A DNA stretch of 64,000 bases, taken from CAVPWP01 sp050789285. GTDB lineage: Bacteria; Pseudomonadota; Alphaproteobacteria; Rhodobacterales; Rhodobacteraceae. The position numbers and the translations under genes are program-made. Where the stretch lies: contig NZ_JBOUVX010000001.1 of assembly GCF_050789285.1 (NCBI RefSeq), positions 186,001-250,000 of the forward strand, given 5' to 3'. The notes under the pieces are model-generated. The model did no database searches and was not told the origin of the DNA. It was given only the letters and a program-made list of their open reading frames with translations. The first letter of the stretch is position 1; the number at the start of each line of letters is the position of its first letter. This document shows positions 49,730 through 57,320 of the stretch, piece after piece.

Positions 49730-52177
49730 TTAGCCCCGGGGTTTTGCGCGCAGCGTGGGTGGGGCCGTCGTCGGGTCTTCGGGCCAGGGATGACGCGGGT
49801 AGCGGCCGCGCATCTCCTTGCGCACATCGGCGTAGGAGCTTGCCCAGAAGCCCGGCAGGTCCGTCGTGGTCTGAAGCGGTCGGCCCGCGGGGGACAGAAG
49901 CGTCACCTTCAAAGGCTGGCCCGCGACCGTCGGGTGGACGGTGGTGCCGAACATCTCTTGCAGGCGGACGGCGATCTCGGGCGTGCCAGCGGAATAGTCG
50001 ATGGCGACCTCGCGCCCCAATGGGGTCGTGACGTGGCCGGGGGCCGCACGGTCGAGGGCCTGCAGCGCCGGCCAGTCGAGCATGGCGCGCAACGCCGGCA
50101 GCGCATCGAAGGCATCCCAGTCGGCGGCCGTGCGCAGGTTCGACAGATGCGGCAGCAGCCAGTCTTCAAGTCGGTCCAACAGGGCCGCATCCGACATGTC
50201 CGGCAGGTCGAGGCCCCCCGCCCGTGCTGCGGCAACGCGGGCGCGAAAGCGCTCGGCCGCCGGCGACAGGCGCAGGCCACGCTCGCGCACGCCGTCGAGC
50301 ATCGCCAGGGCGACGGCTTCGGGCGGGGCCTCGGGCCAGGGCTGGTCGGCAAGGACGATCGCGCCCAGGCGTTCCTGCCGCCGCGCGACGACGCGGCGGT
50401 CGCGGTGCGACCAGGCGCAGGTCTCGACCCAGGCGATGGCGTCGCCTGCGACCGCGCGCAGGTCGGCTTCCGCGATGGGGGCGGCCAGCCGGATGCGCGC
50501 CTCGCGCGGGTGGCCGTCGGTGTCGGTGACGACGAGATAGGGTGCGGCAGCCAGCGGATCGGCGGGATCGAGCCGTGCGCCCTTGCCGCCCGAGGTGACG
50601 AAGCGGGGCTCGTCGCCCGGACGGCGTTGCGCGATGCGGTCGGGGTAAGCGAGCGCGGCCATCTGCGCGGGCGTGAAGCCCGCGTCGGGCCCCGTGACGG
50701 CCGAGGCAAGACGGCGCGCTTCGTCGCGGATCCGTCCCGCCGTCTCGCGCGACAGGGCAAGGCCCCGATCGCGGCCCTGCAGCGCCTCGAGCCGCGCCAA
50801 AAGATCGGCACCCGCCCCCGGCGCCGGATCGCGGTCGCCCAGAAGCGCGGCCAGCGGCGCGGCGGCGGGGCCGGCAAGGGCAAGCATGTGGGCCAGCCGG
50901 GGATGCAGCGGCAGGGCGGCGATCTGTCGGCCATGGGCGGTGATCGCACCCGTGGCGTCCAGCGCACCCACGCCCTTGAGAAGCTCCCGCGCCTCGGCCA
51001 GCGCCGCCTCGGGCGGCGGCGTGAGAAAGGCAAGGTCGGCCACCTCGCGCGTGCCCCAAAGCGCAAGGTCAAGGGCGAGGCCGGCAAGGTCTGCGGCCTC
51101 GATCTCGGCCGGCGGATAGGCGGCCAGCGCGCCCTCGGCGGCCTTCGGCCACATCCGGTAGCAGATGCCCGGCGCGACCCGCCCGGCACGGCCCCGGCGC
51201 TGGTCGGCCTCGGCGCGGGTCACGCGCTCGGTCACCAGGCGGCTCATGCCCGATCCCGGATCGAACCTCGCCCGCCGGGCGCGGCCGCAGTCGACGACAA
51301 CGCGAATGTCCTCGATCGTGAGCGAGGTCTCGGCGATCGAGGTCGACAGCACCACCTTGCGGCCCGACGGCGCGGGGGCGATGGCGGCGCGCTGGCGCGC
51401 GAAAGGCAGGCTGCCGTGCAGGGGGCGGATCACGCAACCGTCCGGCAGCCGTCCCTCAAGCGACGCCGCGACGCGGGCGATCTCGGCGGCGCCGGGCAGA
51501 AAGACAAGGACGCCACCCTCGGTTTCGGCCACGGCAGCGGCCACAAGGCGCGCCGCCGTCATCTCGAACCGTTCACCTTGCGGGGGCGGGCCGGCCAGCC
51601 AGCGCGTCTCAACCGGATAGGCACGGCCCTCGGCCCGGACGATGGGCACCCCGCCCATCAGCGCCGCCACCGGCGCGGCGTCAAGCGTGGCGGACATCGC
51701 CAGCAAGATAAGGTCCTCGCGCAGCGCGCCCCGCACTTCGAGCGTCAGGGCAAGGCCAAGGTCGGCGGCCAGGGAACGTTCGTGGAACTCGTCGAAGATC
51801 ACCGCGCCCACGCCGTCAAGCCCCGGGTCGGACTGAAGCATTCGGGTCAGGATGCCCTCGGTCACCACTTCGATCCGGGTCCCGCGCGAGACCCGGCTTT
51901 CGCCCCGCATCCGGTACCCCACGGTGTGGCCGACCGGCTGACCCAGGGCCTCGGCCATGCGTTCCGCGGCGGCGCGGGTGGCAAGGCGGCGCGGCTCCAG
52001 CATCAGGATGCGGCCCGGCGTCAGGCCGGCGTCAAGCAGCGCAAGGGGCACGCGCGTCGTCTTGCCGGCGCCGGGCGGCGCCTCGAGCACGGCGGCGCCG
52101 GCGCGCGAAAGCGCGTCGAGCAGCGCGGGAAGCGCCGGGTCGATGGGAAGCGGATCGGTGGTTGCTGCGGGCGTCAC
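49730..52177 (-). CDS. hrpB: ATP-dependent helicase HrpB
   Basis: 815 residues, the normal HrpB length. DExH-box helicase motifs: Walker A LEAPPGAGKTTRVPLALL, motif Ia MLEPRRLATRAAAERMAE, DEFH box VIFDEFHERSLAADLGLAL, SAT motif LLAMSATLD, LSTSIAETSLTIEDIRVVVDCG and the QRRGRAGRVAPGICYRMW motif VI. A HA2-like region and the HrpB-specific C-terminal domain (TTPLGREVAIDYSAGTPEIAVRLQEMFG) follow. Its cellular role, probably in RNA handling, is not well defined. It begins 9 bases after the DUF3108 gene stop, so the two are co-transcribed. Confidence 0.93.
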   Translation of the reverse strand: MTPAATTDPLPIDPALPALLDALSRAGAAVLEAPPGAGKTTRVPLALLDAGLTPGRILMLEPRRLATRAAAERMAEALGQPVGHTVGYRMRGESRVSRGTRIEVVTEGILTRMLQSDPGLDGVGAVIFDEFHERSLAADLGLALTLEVRGALREDLILLAMSATLDAAPVAALMGGVPIVRAEGRAYPVETRWLAGPPPQGERFEMTAARLVAAAVAETEGGVLVFLPGAAEIARVAASLEGRLPDGCVIRPLHGSLPFARQRAAIAPAPSGRKVVLSTSIAETSLTIEDIRVVVDCGRARRARFDPGSGMSRLVTERVTRAEADQRRGRAGRVAPGICYRMWPKAAEGALAAYPPAEIEAADLAGLALDLALWGTREVADLAFLTPPPEAALAEARELLKGVGALDATGAITAHGRQIAALPLHPRLAHMLALAGPAAAPLAALLGDRDPAPGAGADLLARLEALQGRDRGLALSRETAGRIRDEARRLASAVTGPDAGFTPAQMAALAYPDRIAQRRPGDEPRFVTSGGKGARLDPADPLAAAPYLVVTDTDGHPREARIRLAAPIAEADLRAVAGDAIAWVETCAWSHRDRRVVARRQERLGAIVLADQPWPEAPPEAVALAMLDGVRERGLRLSPAAERFRARVAAARAGGLDLPDMSDAALLDRLEDWLLPHLSNLRTAADWDAFDALPALRAMLDWPALQALDRAAPGHVTTPLGREVAIDYSAGTPEIAVRLQEMFGTTVHPTVAGQPLKVTLLSPAGRPLQTTTDLPGFWASSYADVRKEMRGRYPRHPWPEDPTTAPPTLRAKPRG

Positions 52178-52186
52178 GGGGACCGG

Positions 52187-52909
52187 TTATCGCCGAACCA
52201 TCGAGCCCCGGCCATAGGTGGTTTCCATGTCGACGCGCGTGGCATGCCATTTGCCGTCGCCCGCGGGCTCGTAGGTCAGCTGGAACGGGAAGACGGTGCG
52301 TTCGGCCATCTCGTCGGGCTTGAAGCCGCCGATGCGCCGGTATTCGGCGGTGCAACGGATCGTGTCGCCCTCGACCTTCGGCGCGCCAAGCGTGATGCGT
52401 GACCGGCGGATTCCGTCGAAGAGGTATTCGTCGACCTTGCAGACCGCGTCGCGCGGCTGGGCGCCGAGGACCGCATAGATCGCGGTCATCACGTCCAGCG
52501 TTCCGCCCTGCTTGGCCGGGTCGAGCGCCAGTTCGCTTTGCGGGCGCGGGGGATCGAGCTCGCGCCCCTGGGGCACGCCGCCGCGATAGGCCATGCGGGC
52601 CTTTCGCACCTCGCCGTTGTTGTTGCGCGCCTCTTCGTAAAGCGAGGGGCGGAAGTCCCGCCCCGAGATCACGCCGCGGGACTTGGCGTCATAGCTGACC
52701 GTGCGCAGACGCCCGATCAGGCCCGAGGTCTGAAGCTTTCCGGCCGCGCTGTAGCGGCCGCCCTGTTCGGCCCCCGAATAGCCAAGCTGCGCGGCCTTCA
52801 CGCCGCGCAGGTAGATGTCGAAGATCCCCTGATCACTGCTCTGGGCCAGTGCTGCGAAGGGAAGCGCCGCGATCGCCGCGGCCAGAAGGACCCGTCGTGC
52901 CGTCGTCAT
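52187..52909 (-). CDS. Exported DUF3108-type protein
   Basis: 240 residues. MTTARRVLLAAAIAALPFAALAQ is a clean signal peptide; an ATG five codons upstream (52924) is less likely. The rest is beta-rich: FDIYLRGVKAAQLGYSGAEQGGRYSAAGKLQTSGLIGRL, FRPSLYEEARNNNGEVRKARMAYRGGV and DVMTAIYAVLGAQPRDAVCKVDEYLFDGIRRSRITLG follow the DUF3108 pattern of periplasmic proteins. Function unknown, with possible involvement in the cell envelope. It is divergent from meaB with a very short gap of 38 to 47 bases, and upstream of hrpB in one unit. Confidence 0.83.
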   Translation of the reverse strand: MTTARRVLLAAAIAALPFAALAQSSDQGIFDIYLRGVKAAQLGYSGAEQGGRYSAAGKLQTSGLIGRLRTVSYDAKSRGVISGRDFRPSLYEEARNNNGEVRKARMAYRGGVPQGRELDPPRPQSELALDPAKQGGTLDVMTAIYAVLGAQPRDAVCKVDEYLFDGIRRSRITLGAPKVEGDTIRCTAEYRRIGGFKPDEMAERTVFPFQLTYEPAGDGKWHATRVDMETTYGRGSMVRR

Positions 52910-52956
52910 CGTCGCCTGCCTCATGCGTCCGTTGCTCTGGACATATCATGGGGCTT

Positions 52957-54009
52957 ATGGGCAAGTCTCTGGCCACGAAGTCAACTGCGCTGACATCTTC
53001 GTCAGCGGCGAACCGCCGGAAAGCCGTGAACGCCGTTACAGAGCTTGCAGAGAAGGTGATTGCGGGCGACCGGCGGGCGCTGGCGCGGGCGATCACGCTG
53101 ATCGAAAGCGCCCGGTCAGACCACCGCGAGGATGCCGACCGGCTGCTCGAACGGCTGGCGGCCAGCGGGCGGCAGGCCCTGCGGGTCGGCCTTTCGGGCA
53201 CACCCGGCGTGGGCAAGTCCACCTTCATCGAGTCCCTCGGCACGCGGCTGACCGGGCAGGGGTTGCGGGTTGCGGTTCTGGCGGTCGATCCGTCCTCCAC
53301 ACGCTCGGGCGGGTCGATCCTGGGTGACAAGACGCGGATGGAGCGTCTGTCGCGCGATCCGAACGCCTTCATCCGTCCTTCGCCCAGCCAGACCACACTG
53401 GGGGGCGTCGCGCGCCGCACGCGCGAGGCGGTCGCCGTCTGCGAGGCGGCGGGCTTCGACGTGGTGCTGATCGAGACGGTGGGCGTGGGTCAGTCCGAGA
53501 CCATGGTCGCGGGCATGTCCGACGTCTTCGTGCTGCTTCTGGCCCCGGCGGGCGGGGACGAGCTTCAGGGCGTGAAGCGGGGCATCATGGAAATCGCCGA
53601 CCTCATCCTTGTGAACAAGGCCGATGGCGAGCTTCTTCCGGCGGCGATGCGGACCTGCGCCGACTACGCCGGGGCGCTGCGGCTTCTGCGCAAGCGGCCC
53701 GAGGACCCGCCGGGCTTTCCCAAGGCGCTGGCGGTCTCGGCCCTGTCCGAGACCGGGCTTGACGCGGCGTGGGAGGCGATCACCGGGCTGGCCGAATGGC
53801 GGCGCGACGCCGGCGTCTGGGCGGCCCGGCGCGCGGCCCAGGCGCGGGCCTGGTTCGAGGACGAGGTGCGCCATGCCCTGTTGCAGGAGCTTGCGTCGGA
53901 TCCCGCGACGCGCGCCGAGATGACGCGGCTTGGCGCGGCGGTCGAAGCCGGGACGGCCGCGCCGCGGGCGGCGGCGCGCGCGCTGCTCGAGACCCGGCGG
54001 CGGCGATAG
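52957..54009 (+). CDS. meaB: MeaB/ArgK-type GTPase, chaperone of methylmalonyl-CoA mutase
   Basis: About 350 residues; Met codons at 52948 and 52957 are both possible starts. G3E-type GTPase motifs: Walker A VGLSGTPGVGKSTFIESLG, VLAVDPSSTRSGGSILGDKTRM, FIRPSPSQTTLGGVARRTRE, VVLIETVGVGQSETMVAGM and ILVNKADGE. MeaB protects and reloads the B12 enzyme methylmalonyl-CoA or ethylmalonyl-CoA mutase. The mutase gene is not in the window. A frame from 52849 crosses the divergent gene and is rejected. Its promoter must overlap the start of the divergent DUF3108 gene. Confidence 0.92.
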   Translation: MGKSLATKSTALTSSSAANRRKAVNAVTELAEKVIAGDRRALARAITLIESARSDHREDADRLLERLAASGRQALRVGLSGTPGVGKSTFIESLGTRLTGQGLRVAVLAVDPSSTRSGGSILGDKTRMERLSRDPNAFIRPSPSQTTLGGVARRTREAVAVCEAAGFDVVLIETVGVGQSETMVAGMSDVFVLLLAPAGGDELQGVKRGIMEIADLILVNKADGELLPAAMRTCADYAGALRLLRKRPEDPPGFPKALAVSALSETGLDAAWEAITGLAEWRRDAGVWAARRAAQARAWFEDEVRHALLQELASDPATRAEMTRLGAAVEAGTAAPRAAARALLETRRRR

Positions 54010-54017
54010 GTCCGGGG

Positions 54018-54236
54018 TCAGGTCCGCTGCTTGATCAGTGTGGCCAGCGCCTCGCGGCCACGCCGTTCGGCACGGCGGATCCGGACGGCAGTGCTGAAGG
54101 CTTCCTGGAACGTCGGCGAGGCGACGCCGATGGATTTTGCCACCTTGTCGACGAGCTCGTCGTCGCCCGCCGCCTCGGCGGCGTCCAGCACATCGCGGGC
54201 AAGTTCGTCGGCGATGGTCTCGAGTAGCGTGCTCAT
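54018..54236 (-). CDS. Small conserved protein, 72 residues
   Basis: MSTLLETIADELARDVLDAAEAAGDDELVDKVAKSIGVASPTFQEAFSTAVRIRRAERRG is almost entirely helix-forming, acidic in the first half and basic in the second. No family name is known to me. It is convergent with meaB (8 bases between the stops) and divergent from rpmB. A credible ATG and codon use like its neighbours support a real gene. It could be a small regulator or partner protein, which is a guess. Confidence 0.65.
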   Translation of the reverse strand: MSTLLETIADELARDVLDAAEAAGDDELVDKVAKSIGVASPTFQEAFSTAVRIRRAERRGREALATLIKQRT

Positions 54237-54362
54237 GCGGTCGCGCCCTTGCTGTTCGATGTCTCTGGTGCGTATAGGGCGCTGCGGTCACCGGGGGCAA
54301 GCCGTCGGGTCGGCGATGGATCCGGGCCGGCGCCCACGCCGGGCCTTGCGCCTTGCCAAGCC

Positions 54363-54391
54363 TTGACTGCCCGGGCGATTCTGCCTAAGAC
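54363..54391 (+). promoter_or_regulatory. Sigma-70-type promoter of rpmB with leader stem
   Basis: TTGACT (54363-54368) and TAAGAC (54386-54391) are separated by exactly 17 bases, about 70 bases before the rpmB start. The leader contains CCCCGCA (54391-54397) and TGCGGGG (54424-54430), a perfect 7-bp stem. This could be an autoregulatory site for the ribosomal protein, but that is inference. Confidence 0.65.
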
Positions 54392-54459
54392 CCCGCAACT
54401 GAATTTCGAGGCCCTGCACCGGGTGCGGGGCTTCGCCCGTTACAGACGAGGATGAAACC

Positions 54460-54747
54460 ATGTCGCGCCGTTGCGAACTGACCGGTAAAGGGCCGATGAC
54501 TGGCAACAACGTCAGCCACGCCAACAACAAGACGAAGCGGCGCTTCCTGCCGAACCTGACCGAGACCGCGCTGATGTCCGAAGCGCTTGGCCGGACCTTC
54601 AGGCTGCGTGTGTCGAACGCCGCGCTGCGCACGGTCGACCATACGGGCGGCCTCGACGCCTTCCTCGCCAAGGCGAAGGACGCCGACCTGTCGGCGAATG
54701 CGCTGAAGATCAAGAAAGAGATCGCGAAGGCCCAGGCCGCCGCCTGA
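54460..54747 (+). CDS. rpmB: 50S ribosomal protein L28
   Basis: 95 residues. MSRRCELTGKGPMTGNNVSHANNKTKRRFLPNL is the unmistakable L28 N-terminus, and the C-terminal extension to about 95 residues is normal for alphaproteobacteria. It lacks the zinc-type second CxxC. It is transcribed alone, from the promoter at 54363 to the terminator at 54772; AGGATG lies just upstream of the start. Confidence 0.97.
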   Translation: MSRRCELTGKGPMTGNNVSHANNKTKRRFLPNLTETALMSEALGRTFRLRVSNAALRTVDHTGGLDAFLAKAKDADLSANALKIKKEIAKAQAAA

Positions 54748-54771
54748 CGCTTTCGTCCGCTTCATTGCGCA

Positions 54772-54805
54772 CGGCCCCGCCCGATCGGCGGGGCCGCTGC
54801 ATTTT
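54772..54805 (+). terminator. Intrinsic terminator of rpmB
   Basis: CGGCCCCGCC (54772-54781) pairs perfectly with GGCGGGGCCG (54787-54796) around a CGATC loop; TTTT follows at 54802-54805. It starts 24 bases after the rpmB stop. Confidence 0.85.
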
Positions 54806-54846
54806 GCCGCTTGGACTTCCGCCACGGGTCGGGCAATAGCGGGCCG

Positions 54847-55197
54847 ATGCCGAACGCTCTTCGTCTTTTCACGCTGACCGGCCTTGTGCTGGGGATGGTC
54901 GTCACCGCGCTGTCGGTCGGCCACGCCCGCGGGCAGGCGCGTGTCGCGGGCGAGGTGGTGCTTTGCATCGGCACGCAGGTCGTCACGGTGACGGTCGACG
55001 CGGATGGCCAGCCCGTCACGTCGGTCCAGACCTGCCCGGATGGCATTCTCAAGCTCGCCGCGCCGCTCGCGCCGCCCGTTGTGGTGGCCCGGCCTGCGGA
55101 TATCGTATGCGCGGGCGTCGACCGGCCGGAAACCACCCTTGCCGCCTCCGTCGCGGTGATCGATTGGAAGGCCCGCGCACCGCCGCGCCTGGCCTGA
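54847..55197 (+). CDS. Exported small Cys-containing protein before the copper chaperone (DUF2946-like)
   Basis: 116 residues. An N-terminal membrane or signal segment (LRLFTLTGLVLGMVVTALSVGHA) is followed by VVLCIGTQVVTVTVDADGQPVTSVQTCPDGIL, with two cysteines spaced as in the DUF2946 type, and a C-terminal stretch with one more Cys. DUF2946 genes often lie beside copper genes. It lies 44 bases before the PCu(A)C gene and is likely co-transcribed with it. A periplasmic copper-related role is inferred from that. MPNALRLF is used as start; the frame opens at 54811 inside the rpmB terminator region. Confidence 0.72.
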   Translation: MPNALRLFTLTGLVLGMVVTALSVGHARGQARVAGEVVLCIGTQVVTVTVDADGQPVTSVQTCPDGILKLAAPLAPPVVVARPADIVCAGVDRPETTLAASVAVIDWKARAPPRLA

Positions 55198-55241
55198 GCT
55201 TGACGATCACCGACACTTCACGACCAACGACGGAGACCACG

Positions 55242-55733
55242 ATGTCCCTTCCCAAGACGCTTCTTGCGGCCGCTGCGGCCGCGTCCATCGCCCTGCCGCT
55301 TTTCGCCGCCGAGACGATCGAGGTGCGCGATCCCTATGCGCGGGCCGCGTCGCCCAGCGCCATGGCCGGCGCCGCCTTCATGACCCTCGTCAACACCGGA
55401 GCCGAGGATGACCGCCTTGTCGCGGCCTCGACCGACGCGGCACAAAGGGTCGAACTGCACACCCACCTCGAGGACGCCGGGGGCGTCATGCGCATGGTCG
55501 AGGTCAAGGACGGCTTCGCCATTCCGGCCGGCGGCGAAACCATGCTCCAGCGCGGCGGGCTGCACGTGATGATGATGGGTCTGACCCGCCCCTTCACGCA
55601 GGGCGAGGCGATCGAGCTGACCCTGACCTTCGAGAAGGCCGGCGAGATGACCCTGACGGTGCCGATCGACAACGAGCGCGCCGATGGCATGGGCATGGCC
55701 CACGGCCAGGGGCACGGGGCGCCAAGCAACTAG
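55242..55733 (+). CDS. Periplasmic copper chaperone PCu(A)C
   Basis: 163 residues. MSLPKTLLAAAAAASIALPLFAAE is a signal peptide. The domain has VRDPYARAASPSAMAGAAFMTLVN, RVELHTHLEDAGGVMRMVEV and LQRGGLHVMMMGLTRPF, which carry the His and Met copper(I) ligands (H-x10-M...H-x-M pattern), then IELTLTFEKAGEMTLTVPI. A His/Met-rich tail MGMAHGQGHG may also bind copper. It delivers copper to CuA or CuB of cytochrome oxidase. Its stop overlaps the convergent sirtuin gene by 4 bases. Confidence 0.9.
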   Translation: MSLPKTLLAAAAAASIALPLFAAETIEVRDPYARAASPSAMAGAAFMTLVNTGAEDDRLVAASTDAAQRVELHTHLEDAGGVMRMVEVKDGFAIPAGGETMLQRGGLHVMMMGLTRPFTQGEAIELTLTFEKAGEMTLTVPIDNERADGMGMAHGQGHGAPSN

Positions 55734-56422
55734 GCCAGAAGCCGGTCGACCCAGGCCGGCACGATCCGGGTCGCGGGCCCGACGATGACCTCGTCGAAGG
55801 CGCCCGCGACGTCGGATGGCGCAAGGTTCAACTCGACCGTCCGCGCCCCCGCCGCGCGCGCTTCGGCCACGAAACCCGCGGCGGGATAGACCTGACCGCT
55901 GGTGCCGATGGCGGCGAAGAGGTCGGCACGCGACAGTCGGTCGGCGATCCGGTCCATGTGATAGGGAACCTCGCCGAACCAGACGACGTCCGGGCGTGTC
56001 GCGGCGCGACCGCAGGCGGGGCAGGGGTCGGCGGGCGCCATGACGCGCGGGGCCTGCCAGCGCGCGCCGCAGGCCGCACACAACGCGCGCATCACCTCGC
56101 CGTGCATGTGGATCACGCCGGCCGTCCCCGCCCGCTCGTGCAGGTCGTCGACGTTCTGGGTGACGATCGTCACCTCTCCGCGAAAGCCGGCCTGAAGGCG
56201 CGTCAGCGCCCGGTGGGCCGCGTTCGGATGTGCCCCCAGGCAGTTCTCGCGCCGGGCGTTGTAGAAGCCGTGGACCAGCGCCGGGTCGCGGGCGAAGCCC
56301 TCGGGCGTCGCCACCTCGTCGAGGTCATGGCGCGACCAGATGCCGCCCGCGTCACGGAAAGTGCCAAGGCCGCTTTCGGCCGAGATGCCGGCCCCGGTCA
56401 GAAGGAAAAGGTGCCGTGTCAT
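55730..56422 (-). CDS. cobB: NAD-dependent deacylase, sirtuin (CobB type)
   Basis: 230 residues starting MTRHLFLLTGAGISAESGLGTFRDAGGIW; a nearby ATG at 56431 is an alternative. Other motifs: VTIVTQNVDDLHERAGTAGVIHMHGE (catalytic His), zinc-ribbon cysteines CAACGARW and CPACGRA, and VVWFGEVPYHMD. The FYNARR segment carries a Tyr-x-x-Arg pair, the mark of class III sirtuins that remove succinyl or malonyl groups. It removes acyl groups from protein lysines, making nicotinamide and O-acyl-ADP-ribose. It is convergent with the PCu(A)C gene. Confidence 0.92.
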   Translation of the reverse strand: MTRHLFLLTGAGISAESGLGTFRDAGGIWSRHDLDEVATPEGFARDPALVHGFYNARRENCLGAHPNAAHRALTRLQAGFRGEVTIVTQNVDDLHERAGTAGVIHMHGEVMRALCAACGARWQAPRVMAPADPCPACGRAATRPDVVWFGEVPYHMDRIADRLSRADLFAAIGTSGQVYPAAGFVAEARAAGARTVELNLAPSDVAGAFDEVIVGPATRIVPAWVDRLLA

Positions 56423-56475
56423 GCCATGCATGCCGTCGGGTTGACCGCGACCGGGGGACATGGCCAGATCGGGCG

Positions 56476-56913
56476 ATGGTCCGCCGCGTGCTTTGCGTCT
56501 GTCTTGGCAACATCTGCCGTTCGCCCACCGCCGAGGCGGTGTTGCGCGCGCAGGCCGTGGCGCGTGGTCTTGACCTCGTGGTCGACAGCGCCGGAACCGG
56601 CGGCTGGCATGTCGGGAAGCCGCCCCATCCCCCGGCGGTCGCCGCGGCGGCGTTGCGGGGCTATGACCTGACGCCCCTTCGGGCGCGGCGCTTCAGCCGG
56701 GCCGATTTCGATGACTTCGACCTGATCCTTGCCATGGACCGCGCCAATCTGGACGACATCGAACGCCTGCGGCCGGCGGGGCATCCCACGCCGGTCCGGC
56801 TGTTCCTCGACGATGCCGATGTGCCTGATCCCTATATCACGGGCGAATTCGATGCCGTGCTCGACGTTGTCGAAACCGGGGCGGGCGCGATCCTCGATCA
56901 GTTGCGGCAGTAG
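56476..56913 (+). CDS. Low-molecular-weight protein tyrosine phosphatase
   Basis: 145 residues. The P-loop VLCVCLGNICRSPTAEAVLR (Cx5R) is at the N-terminus, and the general-acid Asp lies in DADVPDPYITGEFD. DLILAMDRANLDDIERL is also conserved. Members dephosphorylate tyrosine kinases of capsule or exopolysaccharide systems, or arsenate; no kinase lies nearby. The start is ATG at 56476; an upstream frame from 56230 overlaps the sirtuin gene. Its stop overlaps the 103-residue gene by 16 bases on the opposite strand. Confidence 0.93.
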   Translation: MVRRVLCVCLGNICRSPTAEAVLRAQAVARGLDLVVDSAGTGGWHVGKPPHPPAVAAAALRGYDLTPLRARRFSRADFDDFDLILAMDRANLDDIERLRPAGHPTPVRLFLDDADVPDPYITGEFDAVLDVVETGAGAILDQLRQ

Positions 56914-57209
56914 GTTTCGGCCGCCGTGCCGAAGTTCACGTACCGCTCCCAGAATTCCTCGTCCGAGCGGCGATCCGACTGGCGGACCTCTTGCGCGCGA
57001 TGGGGATCCTTGAAGAAGCTGGCGGCAAGCCGCTGATCCTTCGTCGACAGCGTCAGGTCGGCCGCCTGCTGGATGCACCCGCACAGGGACCGGCTGATTC
57101 CCGGCCGGTCACTGCTCAGGCAGGCCCGCTCGATGGTGCCCGCCATTGCGGTGCCGCCAAGGCCTGTCAGGACCAGGGTTGTCGCTGCTGCTGCGATCGG
57201 TCGTCTCAT
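56898..57209 (-). CDS. Small exported protein, function unknown
   Basis: 103 residues. MRRPIAAAATTLVLTGLGGTAMAG is a signal peptide. The mature part has four cysteines: ERACLSSDRPGISRSLCGCIQQAADLTLS and a final AAETYCRN, so two disulfides are possible. The helix FFKDPHRAQEVRQSDRRSDEEFWERYVNF is charged. Similar proteins in Rhodobacteraceae are sometimes labelled arginine transporter, but nothing here supports transport. It overlaps the phosphatase gene tail to tail. Confidence 0.75.
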   Translation of the reverse strand: MRRPIAAAATTLVLTGLGGTAMAGTIERACLSSDRPGISRSLCGCIQQAADLTLSTKDQRLAASFFKDPHRAQEVRQSDRRSDEEFWERYVNFGTAAETYCRN

Positions 57210-57320
57210 GAGACACCTCTTTGTCTGCCTCTCCCGGCGATCTGTGCCACCGGTTCGTTAACGGAATATGCCACAACGCCCGCCGTCCGGGCAAGATGTC
57301 CGGACGGCGGGACATCGGCG

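Noticed and set aside
49790..52402. An 870-codon open frame on plus opposite hrpB
   Set aside because: Antisense to a full HrpB helicase; Arg/Gly/Gln-rich with no recognisable fold.
57250..57275. CtrA-type site near GTTAACGG upstream of the small exported protein
   Set aside because: Only one TTAA half-site is present; the second at 7-base spacing is missing.
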